From Tamarix chinensis (taxonomy: Eukaryota; Streptophyta; Magnoliopsida; Caryophyllales; Tamaricaceae): a DNA stretch of 64,000 nt. Both the position numbers and the translations under genes were made by a program. The stretch covers positions 3,092,001 to 3,156,000 of the forward strand of contig CM060171.1 in assembly GCA_030549775.1 (NCBI GenBank), in the 5' to 3' direction. Under the pieces are notes generated by a model. That model did not search any database, was not told the origin of the DNA, and was given only the letters and a program-made list of their open reading frames with translations. Shown one piece after another: positions 24,567 through 35,701 of the stretch (positions are counted from its first letter, which is position 1; each line of letters opens with the position of its first letter).

Positions 24567-26031
24567 TTATGTAACGCTTACCTCGGAAAGAGAAGAAAGA
24601 CGTGCATCAGCTTCACAACTGTCTCTGACACTATTTACATTAGGTATGTGAAGCTGATCATGGTCGACTGAATCAGATGGCTTATACCCTTGAGATTTAA
24701 TAAATGACAACTCTTTCTCCATTGTTGCCATTCGTTCAAATTCCACGTTCAATTTCTGTGTGAGGATGGCGACTTGCTCATCAGTGTTACGAGAACCACG
24801 AGATCGACCACGTACGCTCGTTCTCGTAACACCTAATCCAAGACCCCTGTGTCTTCCAGGGTGTTCTACAATTCCTATATCCTGTGATACAATGTTATAT
24901 TGGTCTACCCCCTCCTCACCATCTGACGCTTGAAGTTCGTCCTGTAATGTATATAATATATGTAAATTTAGCTTACATGAATAAGCATAATATAATAGTT
25001 TTCTAAAAGAAAAGTAAGCAGGGTTCCAAATATCTACAAACTTACAATTTTTGTCGCTGCAACATCTACATCTTCATTAATACATCAATCTCTTGTTGCT
25101 CTAGCCTTCTTCCATAATGTACCAATATTAATGGACGAGGTACATGGGTCTAAGTCTTGGGCTATGAGCTATAAATCAAAAAATATTCTTATAATGTACC
25201 AATATTATAAAATTCGCCAGTACGCTGTAAATAGATAAATCACAAAATACATACCAACTCCTCTTCAAGGCCTGCATACCCTTTGCGAGCCATATTATGC
25301 CGATATTTATTCTGCTTCGCAATCTCTTTATTTTTGGCACTTTTTTCCTATGTGACAAGCCAAAACATAGTGACATGGTTATTTTAATATTATGTAGAAT
25401 ACTAGGATCGATAAAAAAAATTTAATTGTTATCTAACAAATACCTTAAAATCACCCGTAAGACGATATGCAATTAATTGGTTCCAACTTTCTTGATTGAT
25501 GAAACCGTATCGTTTGGGTGGATTCTGCCGTAGAGAACCATCCCTTTTTCTGTACATTTTCCTACGAGCTAAATATGACCTAAATGTTCTTAGACGCTCC
25601 CCACAATGTCTAAGAAGCCATTTCTTCCTACTCTCTAGCACATTAAACACTCTCTGCATTGTAAGACATATAAATGTATACCGATATTAATGTATTAAAA
25701 TTAATAACATTTGACATACAAAAATAATTACATAAAATAGTATATTTACCGTGATTTCTTGCCAAATATGCTCCTTATGACCCGTTAGAACCTGCTTCCA
25801 ATTATTATAGGAGATATGAACACGGTTACGTGTCACAAGTGAAATGTAAGTCAAGAACATGTCTGCATAAGGGCCAATGGGAAGATTGTAAGTATTCCAT
25901 CCCGACTCGACCAGTTCTCCTTTATTCCTCATATCTGTGATGATTCTCATAATCGTCGGCCCTCTTTTCCCTTCTTCATCACTGCTGTCCCTATCAATAT
26001 TTTTATTGGCCATATCTCTAAAAAAAATCAA
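24567..26031 (-). pseudogene. Ptta/En/Spm-type CACTA protein (PF03004-like), multi-exon
   Basis: The second gene of many plant CACTA elements, thought to bind subterminal repeats or assist transposition. Exon-like blocks are 26031-25750 (GELVESGWNTYNLPIGPYAD), 25659-25441 (KKWLLRHCGERLRTFRSYLARRK; NPPKRYGFINQESWNQLIAYR), 25376-25260 and 24752-24575 (a coiled-coil-like C-terminal part with MATMEKELSF). Block edges carry plausible GT/AG signals. It follows the transposase in the same orientation. I cannot confirm a complete frame across the exons. Without the 3' terminus of the element it is probably not mobile. Confidence 0.7.
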
Positions 26032-26044
26032 TAAATAAATTATG

Positions 26045-26774
26045 TTAGAATGTTATGTATTGAGCATAATTGAGTTGAAAAATGCATTTAAAAAAACCAA
26101 CATAGATATTATATGTTACAATATTATTACCCTCATTGCCTTCTTTTCCTTCTTTTTTTCCCCTTGTTTTCGGATTAGATTCAGGATCTGATACATATAT
26201 TACTTTACGATGATCATCCCTGACATATATTTCCTCCTCATTAATTGTATTGTTATCATCGTTCAATAATTGAGTTGATTGCACAGATGAGAAACACTCT
26301 TTATTCCAATTGGCATCATTTTCATCATCACATTCATTGGAATTTCTTTTTTTCGTAGATAGTACTACAGACCATCTGTTATCAGCAGGGTCAGTGACAT
26401 AGAATACTTGTGTCGCTTGTGATGCTAAGATGAATGTGTCTTGTTTATGCCCTGCCCTATTAAGATCTACTAATGTGAATCCATCTTCATATCTAACCCC
26501 ACTGCTGTTATCAACCCATCTACGACCGAATACAGGGATTTTAAATACAGTGTAATCTAACTCCCATATATGTTCATTCACACCATAATAATTCATATCT
26601 GCATAAGTTGGATTCTTATCTTTCGCACTAGCAACATGCATTTCCTCAGCCACTAAAGTCACCCCACTGTTCTGCATTGTACTCTTCCCATCTTGTTCTT
26701 TTGTATAAAAAGTGCAACCATTGATCACATAATTGGTATATTAAAAAACTTCATAACGAGGTTTCTAAGACAAC
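26045..26774 (-). pseudogene. CACTA transposase C-terminal segment, DUF4216-like
   Basis: A 227-codon open stretch with NYYGVNEHIWELDY, VFGRRWVDN and TQVFYVTDPADNRW, which is the DUF4216 module normally fused to or just after TNP2. It lies directly downstream of the DUF4218-like part. A basic and acidic low-complexity tail follows. Its role within transposition is not known in detail. Confidence 0.75.
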
Positions 26775-28606
26775 TAATGCAGGGTTTCGAAAATTAAAGT
26801 TGGGGAATGTTCGATGAGTGGAATGATGTGATCTCTTATCCAATCAATAAAGGAAAGATTATGTTTATCGATAATCCATTTCTCAATCTTTGATGGATTT
26901 TCAATCCGTAAAGAAGTCATATGCTCTTCAATGTACGGCTGAACATCATCACTATTGTGTAATACATATAGATGTGCTGCACGGAACATGTTAGGGTCTA
27001 CATGCCCAAAATGTTTGCCTCTAATACCCTGTCCTTCAAATTTGCCTGCATGTCGAGACTTAGGAATACCAAGAGCTTCAGCATTTGACAAGTACTTTGT
27101 GCAAAACTCAATTGCCTCTTCCACTAGGTAACTCTCAACAATACATCCTTTTGCCGATATCGATTCTTCACATAACTTTTTATCAACTTCATAAACCGTT
27201 AAAAGGGGTACATCCAATGCCCATGAACAGGTCCTAACATCTTTATCTCATAAACTAAATGAATAGTTAGATGTACCATAATGTCAAAGAATGACGGTGG
27301 AAAATACATTTCAAGTTGGTAAAAAATAATCACAATCCCTTTTTGCAAGGTGTCCAAACTATCAGGATGTATAACTTTAGAGAAGACGGCTTTAAAAAAC
27401 CAACAAAGCCTCATGATAGTAATTCAAACATGTTTTGGAAAAATTCCACGTATAGCTATCGGCAACAAGTGCTGCATTAAGATATGACAATCATGAGACT
27501 TCATGTTAATTAATTTCAACTCTTTCATCGACATGAGCCTTCTGACATTTGAAGAATACCCTTCCGGAACCTTGACACTGTGCAAGAATTCACAAAATGA
27601 AATTTTCTCTTTTCTGGAAAGAGTATGACATGGCGGTGGTAAATATGTTCTTCTTCCGTTGTCTCGCGGTGTCAGTTCCCGTCTAATACCCATTTCTTCC
27701 ATATCCATTCAAGCATTTATCCCATCTTTAGTCTTGCGTGGAACATTAAGTAATGTACCAACAAGACTGTCACATATATTTTTCTCAATATGCATCACAT
27801 CAAGGGCATGTCTCACGTAGAAAGATTCCCAATAAGGAAGGTTGAAGAATATTGACATCTTCTTCCACCCAACTGATGGAGGCTTATCTTTATTCTTCTT
27901 CCCAAACTTGACACTCAAATGTTTCATCTTTAGCCACACTTGTCGACCCGTCAACTGGATTGGTGCCTGCCCTTCTTCTCGGAATCCATTGAACGCTTTT
28001 CTTTACCTACGATAATGATGATTCTTCGGTAAAAACCTACGATGCCCAAGGAACACAGTCTTTCGGCCATGTGTTAGCTGAACAAATGAAGTATTCTCCT
28101 CAAATATCGGACATACATAATGGGCTTTCACACTATAACCTGACAAGTTGCCATACGCCGGAAAATCATTTATAGTACAGAATAACAATGCTCTCAAAGT
28201 GAAATTTTCTTTACTATATGCATCAAATACTTCAACGCCGATGTCCCATAAGAACTTCAAATCATCAATCAAAAGTGCCAAATAAACATCAATATCATTC
28301 CTAGGTTGGTTTGGCACGGAAATGAGTAAAGACAACATAATATACTTGCGTTTCATATAGAGCCACAGAGGTTAATTGTATATAACCAAAATCACTGGCC
28401 ATAAATTGTAGTTGCCTTGATTGTGCGGATTCATTCCATCCGCAGAAAGTGCAAGGCGCACATTTCTTGCTCCAAATTCAGGAAACAACCCATCAATCGT
28501 CATCCATTGTGGAGAGTCAGATGGATGTCTAAGAAGTCCGTCATCTATCTTGTCATCAGCATGCCATCTTAGGTTCTTGGCATCTTCAATATCATTAAAT
28601 ATCCGC
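26774..28606 (-). pseudogene. CACTA TNP2 transposase, main part
   Basis: TNP2 (Transposase_21) cuts the element at its CACTA ends. From 28606 downward the frame carries LRWHADDKIDDGLLRHPSDS, PEFGARNVRLALSADGMNP, QPRNDIDVYLALLIDDLKFLW, HALDVMHIEKNICDSLVGTLL and a DUF4218-like region (LPIAIRGIFPKHV; VHLTIHLVYEIKMLGPVHGHWMYPF). In-frame stops fall near 28372, 28003, 27709, 27422 and 27199; at 27709 and 27422 the stop is TGA where the family normally has arginine, consistent with CGA decay. A frameshift near 27200 moves the remainder into another frame. The gene is dead, but damage is light compared with the chromovirus. Confidence 0.85.
28561..28606. repeat. 46-bp flanking direct repeat, left copy
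   Basis: This segment of TNP2 coding sequence is repeated at 35656-35701 with one difference (T/C). The two copies bracket the LTR element exactly at its right end and overlap its left end by about three bases. It is much longer than the 4-6 bp target duplication normal for LTR elements. Confidence 0.9.
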
Positions 28607-30437
28607 AATTTAAACCCTCTTGTTGTCAATTGTAGCACTGGTAAATAAGGGTATCGTTCTAGCCGGGGATTGAGAGGGCTCACCTCTAATTAACTAGCTT
28701 AAACTATAAATAAAATAAAAACACTAAATAACCTAAAATAAATAAATAAGAAAAATACTAATGGGGGTTTATCAAAATAATAATAAAATAATAAAAGAAT
28801 TAAATAGAATAAAGTAAACTGATAATGAAAATAATGGAAATAATGGGAAACTTGCAGATATGAGAAATATGTTAGAGAAATAAAAATCCACCACTAGATT
28901 AGGTTGAAAATATAATATTTATTTCTAAGTCAATTTTAATCGTGAGAAAGAGATCGACCAAGTTGCACACCAAAAGCAGATCTATACACCTTATATTACT
29001 TCCCTTAATTAATTAATACGACAAAGCGCCAATATTAACCATATTAAATACTAGCGGTATAGCAGCAACAAGCGGCTCCTATATTTAACTAGATTTAATG
29101 CATTAAGTGTAAGTGGAAGGCTTTCAATCTAAGTACCCAAACTAGTACAAAAAGCATGTCTAGCTGTATTTCCTTTTCTTGACCCACATGTATCGAAACG
29201 TTTTACCACTTCGGTTAGAATCACAAAACGATTAGGTGAATAGTTATCTAACCTAGCTGCAATTTATACATATAAATTCTAGTATATTTAGATGGCCACC
29301 TAGCAGGCAATTAATCCTACATATTGTCACTTATGAGGTACCAGAACAAGGCATGCACCAAATAAACTATACTTGACAGAATTATACATATAAACGATAG
29401 CAATTAATATAGAGTCAAGAAACAATCTCACGAAACAAAGAAAATAAAATTATAATTCAAATCATAATCTAGGGTTTCAAATTATTCCCTAACAATAAAT
29501 AATTAGCCACTCATAATTAAAGAATTAATTACAAAGAAATTTATATCTAAAATATAAATTAAAAATAAGAGAAAGAAATAACCAGAATTAATTTTGAATT
29601 AAAGATCAAGAATTTATTCAGATAAAAATTAATTTTATTTGAAATAAATTCTACCGGATATTAAATTCTTCCTCTAATTTTTCTTCCTTGTTTGCCTTGA
29701 ATTTCCGTGCCAAATTCTTTTCTTTTTCCGCCCGGCTGACAGGCTGACGGCTGCTGCATCGATGCCTCGGATCCCGTGCGTCGCTGTTTTCTCATTTCGT
29801 GCGCTGAGGATTCCGATTCCGTGCGTCGTGCTCTCGTCCTTTCGCCTCTGAAGGCTCTGTCGAGCCTTTCTCGAGCCTGTTGAGGCTCCCTCTGCGCCCT
29901 ACTCTGCCCTGCACGTTTGAGCCTACCCTGCGGCTGCTGCACTCCCACCTCTTCTCTCTGCTTTATCTCACGCCGTCTGTTTCTTTTCGTTCCACCGTCA
30001 GAGCCTAACGGCTCTGTCCCCCTTGCTCTTTTTTTTCTGCACCGCACGCCCTTCTTATAACTTTTTTTTGTTTCTCCACGTCAGCCCTTGCGGCTGACTT
30101 TTCTTCTCCTTTTCGCCTCAGAGCCTATGCGGCGTCGTTTTGTGTTCCAGGCCTTTGGGCCTTCGGCCTTTGGCCGTTGGTCCAAAGGTCTTATTTCTTT
30201 TTTTTTAATTTTCTTTTATTTAAATACAAAACCTGCAAAATAAAATTCAATAAATATTAATAAATAATATTTTATTCTAAATTTACTTAATTTATATCAT
30301 TTTAGCTCAAATAATAAAATTTATGCAATTTTTACCACTTAAGCATAAAACAATAATTATTCCCCTATATTAGTTAAATAAACTACCAAAAACTAAGATT
30401 ATAAGGGTATAAAATGTGTCAAAATATGAACTCATCA
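28604..30437 (-). repeat. 3' LTR (element sense), lacking about 24 terminal bases
   Basis: It matches 33852-35655 closely from CGCAATTTAAACCC to ACTCATCA, but lacks the terminal bases (TGGTGGGACCGTAGCCGGCA on the plus strand) present in the other LTR. A GC-rich block at about 29690-30075 is much more diverged between the two LTRs than the rest. Confidence 0.88.
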
Positions 30438-30475
30438 CACCCCCACACTTAGCTTCTTGCTTGTCCTCAAGCAAG
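30438..30475 (-). promoter_or_regulatory. Hairpin plus polypurine tract before the 3' LTR
   Basis: In element sense: CTTGCTTG-AGGA-CAAGCAAG (perfect 8-bp stem, 30475-30456), five bases, then AAGTGTGGGGGTG directly before the LTR start TGATGAG. The G-rich part is the plus-strand primer site. Confidence 0.8.
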
Positions 30476-32257
30476 TTATTACTCTAAACAAATAAAATTA
30501 AATTAACTAGCCACTTTCGTAGGTCTCACGATTACACTTAGCATGTGTAACAAGCCCTTTAAACCCCTAGGTCACCCATCGAGGACGAGTAAGGTCTCGT
30601 GAGGGTTTCGCAGATGATATACCCACAAAATCAAACACAAATAAAATAAAATAAAAACATACCTAACACCCTTAACCATTTTTGTCTCAGAATCTTTTAC
30701 TTTCAAATGTCAAGATTAGCAATCAATCAAGATTCGGCATTGGGAGATTTAAATGATCAATTTCAACATATGGTTCACACATAAACATGACAGGTATGAA
30801 CAGATCAATATTATGGATGAAAATCTACCACGCCTTAGTCACATCAAGATCCATCCTCACTATGGATACCCTCTATTTTTTTCTTAGATTCATGGCTACA
30901 AATGTATAAAAACACTCATGTATATGAGCTAAGATGATAAAAATAACAACGACTCACATATATAAACAAAGAAAGCTCATGTTCTTGTGGATAAAACCTC
31001 ATGAAAGATACCAAATATTTGCCAAATGGACCGAACCATATGCTTAACTCTTGTAACTAATCTCCAACAGATCAAAGGCTGCTCATCTCAAGAATCAAAT
31101 AGGACTTACTTATTGGTTGTAGCGGGATTTAAGGTAAAGAAAGGGTATGGAGTATTTTAGGAGTGTGGTGCTAAAAAGATCAAGAGCTAGTGGAATCTAA
31201 TAATTAGATGAAATATAAGCATAATTCCACATCAACGATTAATGATACACCTCTTCACTTTCACAATAAAATGTAACATGAATAGAACTTTCTCAACATA
31301 ATCTCCATAACTCCCTCTCTTCCTTATATCCTAACATTTTTTTTTCTTTTTTCTTTTTTTTTGATTTTTTTTAAACAATTTTTTTTAATTTTTTTTTCTC
31401 CACCAAACACAACCAATCCCCTTTCTTAGCATGGTTACATATATTTCTTTCACACACACACATACACAACCACTCTTCATATCCATAACGATTTGATTTC
31501 CTTCCACTAGCTTTAAGCAATGGTAAAGATATTAAGGCCCAACGGTTATTCAATGTAGGTAATGAAGAAAAGTAAATGTTCCTTGTATGGCTCAAAGGGT
31601 TTCTATAAGGTGTAAACCATGTATACACAAATCAGGTTAAGCTATTTGGTCATGTGATGGAAAATTCCTAAGTTGCCTTTATCATTTTCTCAATCAGAGC
31701 ATGTTTTGACTATAAGCTTCGACTAACACAAGAGTAAGTTCTAGTAATCTCTATAGTCCATTACAAGATCTATGGCAAATAATTTGATCAAAGCAATTAA
31801 ACATATATGAGGTTTACAAAAAAAAATTTTTGAAGCCAAGAAATAGTAGATGATTTTGTGTAAATTCGCTCAGAAAAAAAAAGGTACGTATGGTTCAAAA
31901 GCTCACTGAGGAATGTGATGAATCTCAACATGCCATGTCGGTGATTAGACAATCATACATATTCTTTCTCCATTCAAATTTAGGCACGTAGATACGTGTT
32001 CCCTATATCAAAATTAATACAAAAAATCTCCACTTGCTTTATCTCGATTTCATGATCATATTTTCGTTAGATTTCAAAGATATATTCCTCATTAACTAGT
32101 TAAGGGATCCTAGACTCTAAAAACACTAAACACTCTAAAAAAAATTAAACACTCTAAAAAAAATCAAAACATTTTTTTTTGGACAAACACTCTAAAACTC
32201 TAATTAATTTTTTTTTAAAAACAATAAATTGTTTTTTTTAAATAATAAAACACATAC
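30476..32257 (-). other. Long non-coding region of the LTR element
   Basis: About 1.8 kb between the two hairpin/polypurine modules. It is AT-rich, with a T-rich homopolymer stretch near 31337-31400, and shows no supportable ORF. Long non-coding 3' regions between coding part and 3' LTR are usual in Athila-like elements. Confidence 0.6.
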
Positions 32258-32294
32258 ACCCCCACACTTAAATCACACATTGTCCTCAATGTGT
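32258..32294 (-). promoter_or_regulatory. Hairpin plus polypurine module, upstream copy
   Basis: In element sense: ACACATTG-AGGA-CAATGTGT (perfect 8-bp stem, 32294-32275), five bases, then AAGTGTGGGGGTG. It duplicates the arrangement at the true polypurine tract (30475-30438) with a different stem sequence. Confidence 0.7.
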
Positions 32295-32403
32295 AAACAA
32301 CTAAGGAAACATGAAATTTAATGTATGGAGAAAACAAAATAAATAAATAAATAACTAAAGGATAGAAAACTCCCTTATGACATTGGGTTGCCTCCCAAGT
32401 AGT

Positions 32404-33652
32404 GCTTGTTTTTATGTCTTCAGCCTGACATAACCTCGGTTTTTCTCGTTCAAGGTGGATACGTCCACTTCAGAGCTGCTTCACCAAATCCTTCCTCATG
32501 ATGATCGTCTTTATCCTGTAAGGAAGCAAAAGATAAAATGTTAGATTTAATGAAAGATTTGATCCAGCAAGAACGTAACTTACCTAGCATAGAATTTAAG
32601 TAGGTGTGTAAAGAGAGAATGTTTTGTCCAATATCCATGTATCGTGATCTCTCTATCAACGGAAGAAAATATTTTCCCATCTCAAAATCTTTAAACACAT
32701 CCTTTCAACATAACCTCTCCTTTGGAGCATCACGCTTCTTATTAAATGTATCCAAGGTGATTTGATTACTCTCTTCACTCTTGGATCCATACAACCTGCT
32801 AAAAGAGGGAAAACAAGGAGTGTGGTTAGCATAAATAAAATCAAAGTGGTCCAAAGGCTTACCTTGTGTTTTATGCTCATCTCCAAGCAAAATTGGGGAA
32901 TAAATGTTCAAAGATGGTATATGGTAGGTGAAAGTGATAGTCTTGTCATCCATATACTTCTCTTTGTTCACTTGATCCTCATTTTGATGAGATTTTTCTT
33001 CTAATTTTGCAAACTCTTCTTCCACATGATCTTGCTTTTCAATGTTCTCCATGGGAATCTCCTCAACTAGCTCATCTTTACATTCAGATATGGCATCATC
33101 ACCCTCATAACTCTCACTTGAATTTGAAATTGAAGTACTAGAGAGCTCTTCTTGTGCTTGTAATTGATTCATCAAGTTGACCATATGCCCCATTTTCTCC
33201 TCTAGCACTGATACGCTTTCATTTTGTCTAATTTGATTTTGCATCAGTTGAGGATATTGATAATATTTTGAAGCTTCATATTCACATGTGTAAGGGTCTT
33301 GATATGGCACTTGATACTGATCATTCATCTCCCATCCAAAGTTGGGTTGATGCCTCATTTCAGAATAGTATGTGCTTGTATAGGGATCATCTCCTTGAAA
33401 ACCATTGAAAGATTGAGCACTAGGTTGTGTCCATCCTCCTCCTCTCATAGCTTGTTCATGGTAGGCATATGGATTTCCTTGTGTATGACACACTCCACTT
33501 GTATTCATAATTCTAGTAGTTTCAGCTGCCTGCAAAACAAGAGTGGAGAATAGGTGAAGTCTATCATCAAAATTGCTTAAACTTACCTCATTTACTCTTG
33601 AATTAAGATTCATGCCACGTTGTCCATAACCCAAGGATCTTCTCATAGCCAC
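32404..33652 (-). CDS. Gag-like region of the non-autonomous element, with candidate introns
   Basis: A 315-codon open frame (33652-32705) starts MAMRRSLGYGQRGMN. Residues about 75-145 (TSTYYSEMRHQPNFGWEMND, then a Q/Y-rich stretch) resemble the spacer after gag in Athila-like elements; residues about 150-170 may form a coiled coil (VLEEKMGHMVNLMNQLQAQ); an acidic E/K-rich part follows. Three stretches have good splice signals in element sense: 33586-33530 (GTAAGT...TTTTGCAG, 57 nt, a multiple of three), 32862-32796 (GTAAGC...TTTTAGCAG) and 32583-32516 (GTAAGT...CCTTACAG). Splicing would link the reading frame to 32450-32515 and beyond. No enzyme motif is present. It may be gag remnant or captured host sequence; transcript data are needed to decide. 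Confidence 0.5.
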
Positions 33653-33807
33653 CTGAAAAATACTAACACTTCAAAGGAAAAGGTTAAGAACAAAACACAC
33701 CAAATATCCTAAGAGAATCTAAAACAAAACTAAAAGAAAAAAAATACAAAAACACTCAAAATGAAAACACACTAAAAATACTAGCAAAATAAAGGTGAAG
33801 TTACCAA

Positions 33808-33825
33808 TCCCCGGCAACGGCGCCA
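33808..33825 (-). other. Primer-binding site TGGCGCCGTTGCCGGGGA
   Basis: This 18-base site in element sense is the one used by many plant Athila/Tat/Ogre-like elements and is usually assigned to an arginine tRNA. It fixes the orientation and the LTR end. Confidence 0.85.
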
Positions 33826-33830
33826 AAAAT

Positions 33831-35655
33831 TGGTGGGACCGTAGCCGGCACGCAATTTAAACCCTCTTGTTGTCAATTGTAGCACTGGTAAATAAGGGTA
33901 TCGTTCTAGCCGGGGATTGAGAGGGCTCACTTCTATTTAACTAGCTTAAAAATAAACTAAAACTAAAAATAAAAATCCTAAATAACACAAATTAAATAAA
34001 TAAATAAAAATACTAATGGGGGTTTATAAAAATAATAAAAGGAATAAATAAAATAAACTAATAATGAAAATAATGGAAAATAATGGGAAACCCGCAGATA
34101 TGAGAAATATGTTAGGGAAATAAAAATCCACCACTAGATTAGGTTGAAAATATAATATTTATTTCTAAGTCATATTTTAATCGTGAGAAAGAGATCGACC
34201 AAGTTGCACACCAAAAGCAGGTCTATACACCTTATATTACTTCCTTTAATTAAATTAATACGACAAAGCGCCAATATTAACCCTATTAAATACTAGCAGT
34301 ATAGCAGCAACAAGCGGCTCCTATATTTAACTAGATTTAATGCATTAAGTGTAAGTGGAAGGCTGTCAATGTAAGTACCCAAACTAGTACAAAAAGCATG
34401 TCTAGCTGTATTTCCTTTCCTTGACCCACACATATCGAAACGTTTTACCACTTCGGTTAGAATCACAAAACGATTAGGTGAATTGTTATCTAACCTAGCT
34501 GCAATTTTTACATATAAATTCTAGTATATTTAGATGGCCACCTAGCAGGCAATTAATCCTACATACTGTCACTTATGAGGTACCAGAACAAGGCATGCAC
34601 CAAATAAACTATACTTGACAGAATTATACATATAAACGATAGCAATTAATATAGAGTCAAGAAACAATCTCACGAAACAAAGAAAATAAAATTATAAGTC
34701 AAACCATAGTCTAGGGTTTTAATTCATTCCCTAACAATAAATAATCAGCCACTCATAATTAAAGAATTAATTACACAGAAATATATATCTAAAATATAAA
34801 TTAAAAATAAGAGAAAGAAATAACCGGAATTAATTTTGAATTAAAGATCAAGAATTTATTCAGATAAAAATTAATTTTATCTGAAATAAATTCTACCGGA
34901 TATTAAATTCTTCCTCTAATTTTTCTTCCTTCGGTGCCTTGATTTCAGTGTAATATGCTTTTTCTTTTTCTTCTTTTTCCCGGCTGGCGGCTGTCAGGCC
35001 TCTCCTTCCGTGCGTCGTCCGTGCGGCTCTGTTTGGTGTGCCCAGCTCGTTGCCTGGTCTGCCTGGCGGCTACCCCTCAGCGTGTAGCATCAGAGCCTAC
35101 TAGCTGAGGCAACCTACGTCTACTTTCTGCCGCACTTGCACGAGCCTTTGAAGGCTCTCGCTCCTGCTCGCCCGACTCAGAGTGCGAGCCTCTGAAGGCT
35201 CCGGCTCTGCTGCGCCCCCTCTCCTCTGTTTGGCCTGCCCTACGTATCTTTTTATAACTTTATTTTGTGCCTCCACGTCAGCCCTTGTGACTGACTTTTC
35301 TTCCTCGATTCTTTTTCTTCTGCCGGCTGACGGCTGTTCGGCTTCGTTTAGTTTGCTTTTTGTGGGCCTTTGGGCCTTCGGCCTTTGGCTGTTGGTCCAA
35401 AGGTCCAATCTCTCTTTTTTTTTTAATTTTCTTTTATTTAAAAACAATACCTACAAAATAAAATTCAATAAATATTAATAAATAATATTTTATTCTAAAT
35501 TTACTTAATTTATATCATTTTAGCTCAAATAATAAAATTTATACATTTTTTACCACTTAAGCATAAAACAATAATTATTTCCCTATATTAGTTAAATAAA
35601 CTACCAAAAACTAAGATTATAAGGGCATAAAATATGTCAAAATATGAACTCATCA
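33831..35655 (-). repeat. 5' LTR (element sense), full length
   Basis: On the plus strand it begins TGGTGGGACC and ends ACTCATCA; in element sense it begins TGATGAGTTC and ends CCACCA, followed five bases later by the primer site. It includes GC-rich, palindrome-rich sequence with GGGCCTTTGGGCCTTCGGCC near 35365. Confidence 0.88.
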
Positions 35656-35701
35656 ATGCCATCTTAGGTTCTTGGCATCTTCAATATCATTAAACATCCG
35701 C
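35656..35701. repeat. 46-bp flanking direct repeat, right copy
   Basis: Partner of 28561-28606. It starts immediately after the LTR terminus ACTCATCA at 35655 and is part of the TNP2 N-terminal coding sequence. Confidence 0.9.

Larger units (their letters stand above)
28604..35655 (-). mobile_element. Non-autonomous Athila/Tat-like LTR retrotransposon
   Basis: Two LTRs (28604-30437 and 33831-35655) enclose 3.4 kb with no protease, RT or integrase. Orientation is minus: the 5' LTR is the right-hand one, followed by a TGGCGCCGTTGCCGGGGA primer site (33825-33808), a gag-like spliced region, a TTGGGAGGCAACCCAA signature (32399-32384) often seen at the end of the coding part in Athila/Tat-like elements, a long non-coding stretch, and a polypurine tract before the 3' LTR. 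The lack of pol means it depended on a partner element. It sits inside the CACTA transposase gene. Confidence 0.87.

Noticed and set aside
25176..25376. Independent 66-codon gene
   Set aside because: It is an exon-like block within the CACTA Ptta-type gene region, extended by intron sequence, not a separate gene.
29661..30047. 128-codon basic frame (R, E, Q rich) on the minus strand
   Set aside because: It is inside the GC-rich variable block of the LTR; the other LTR has a different frame and sequence there, so it is not conserved as protein.
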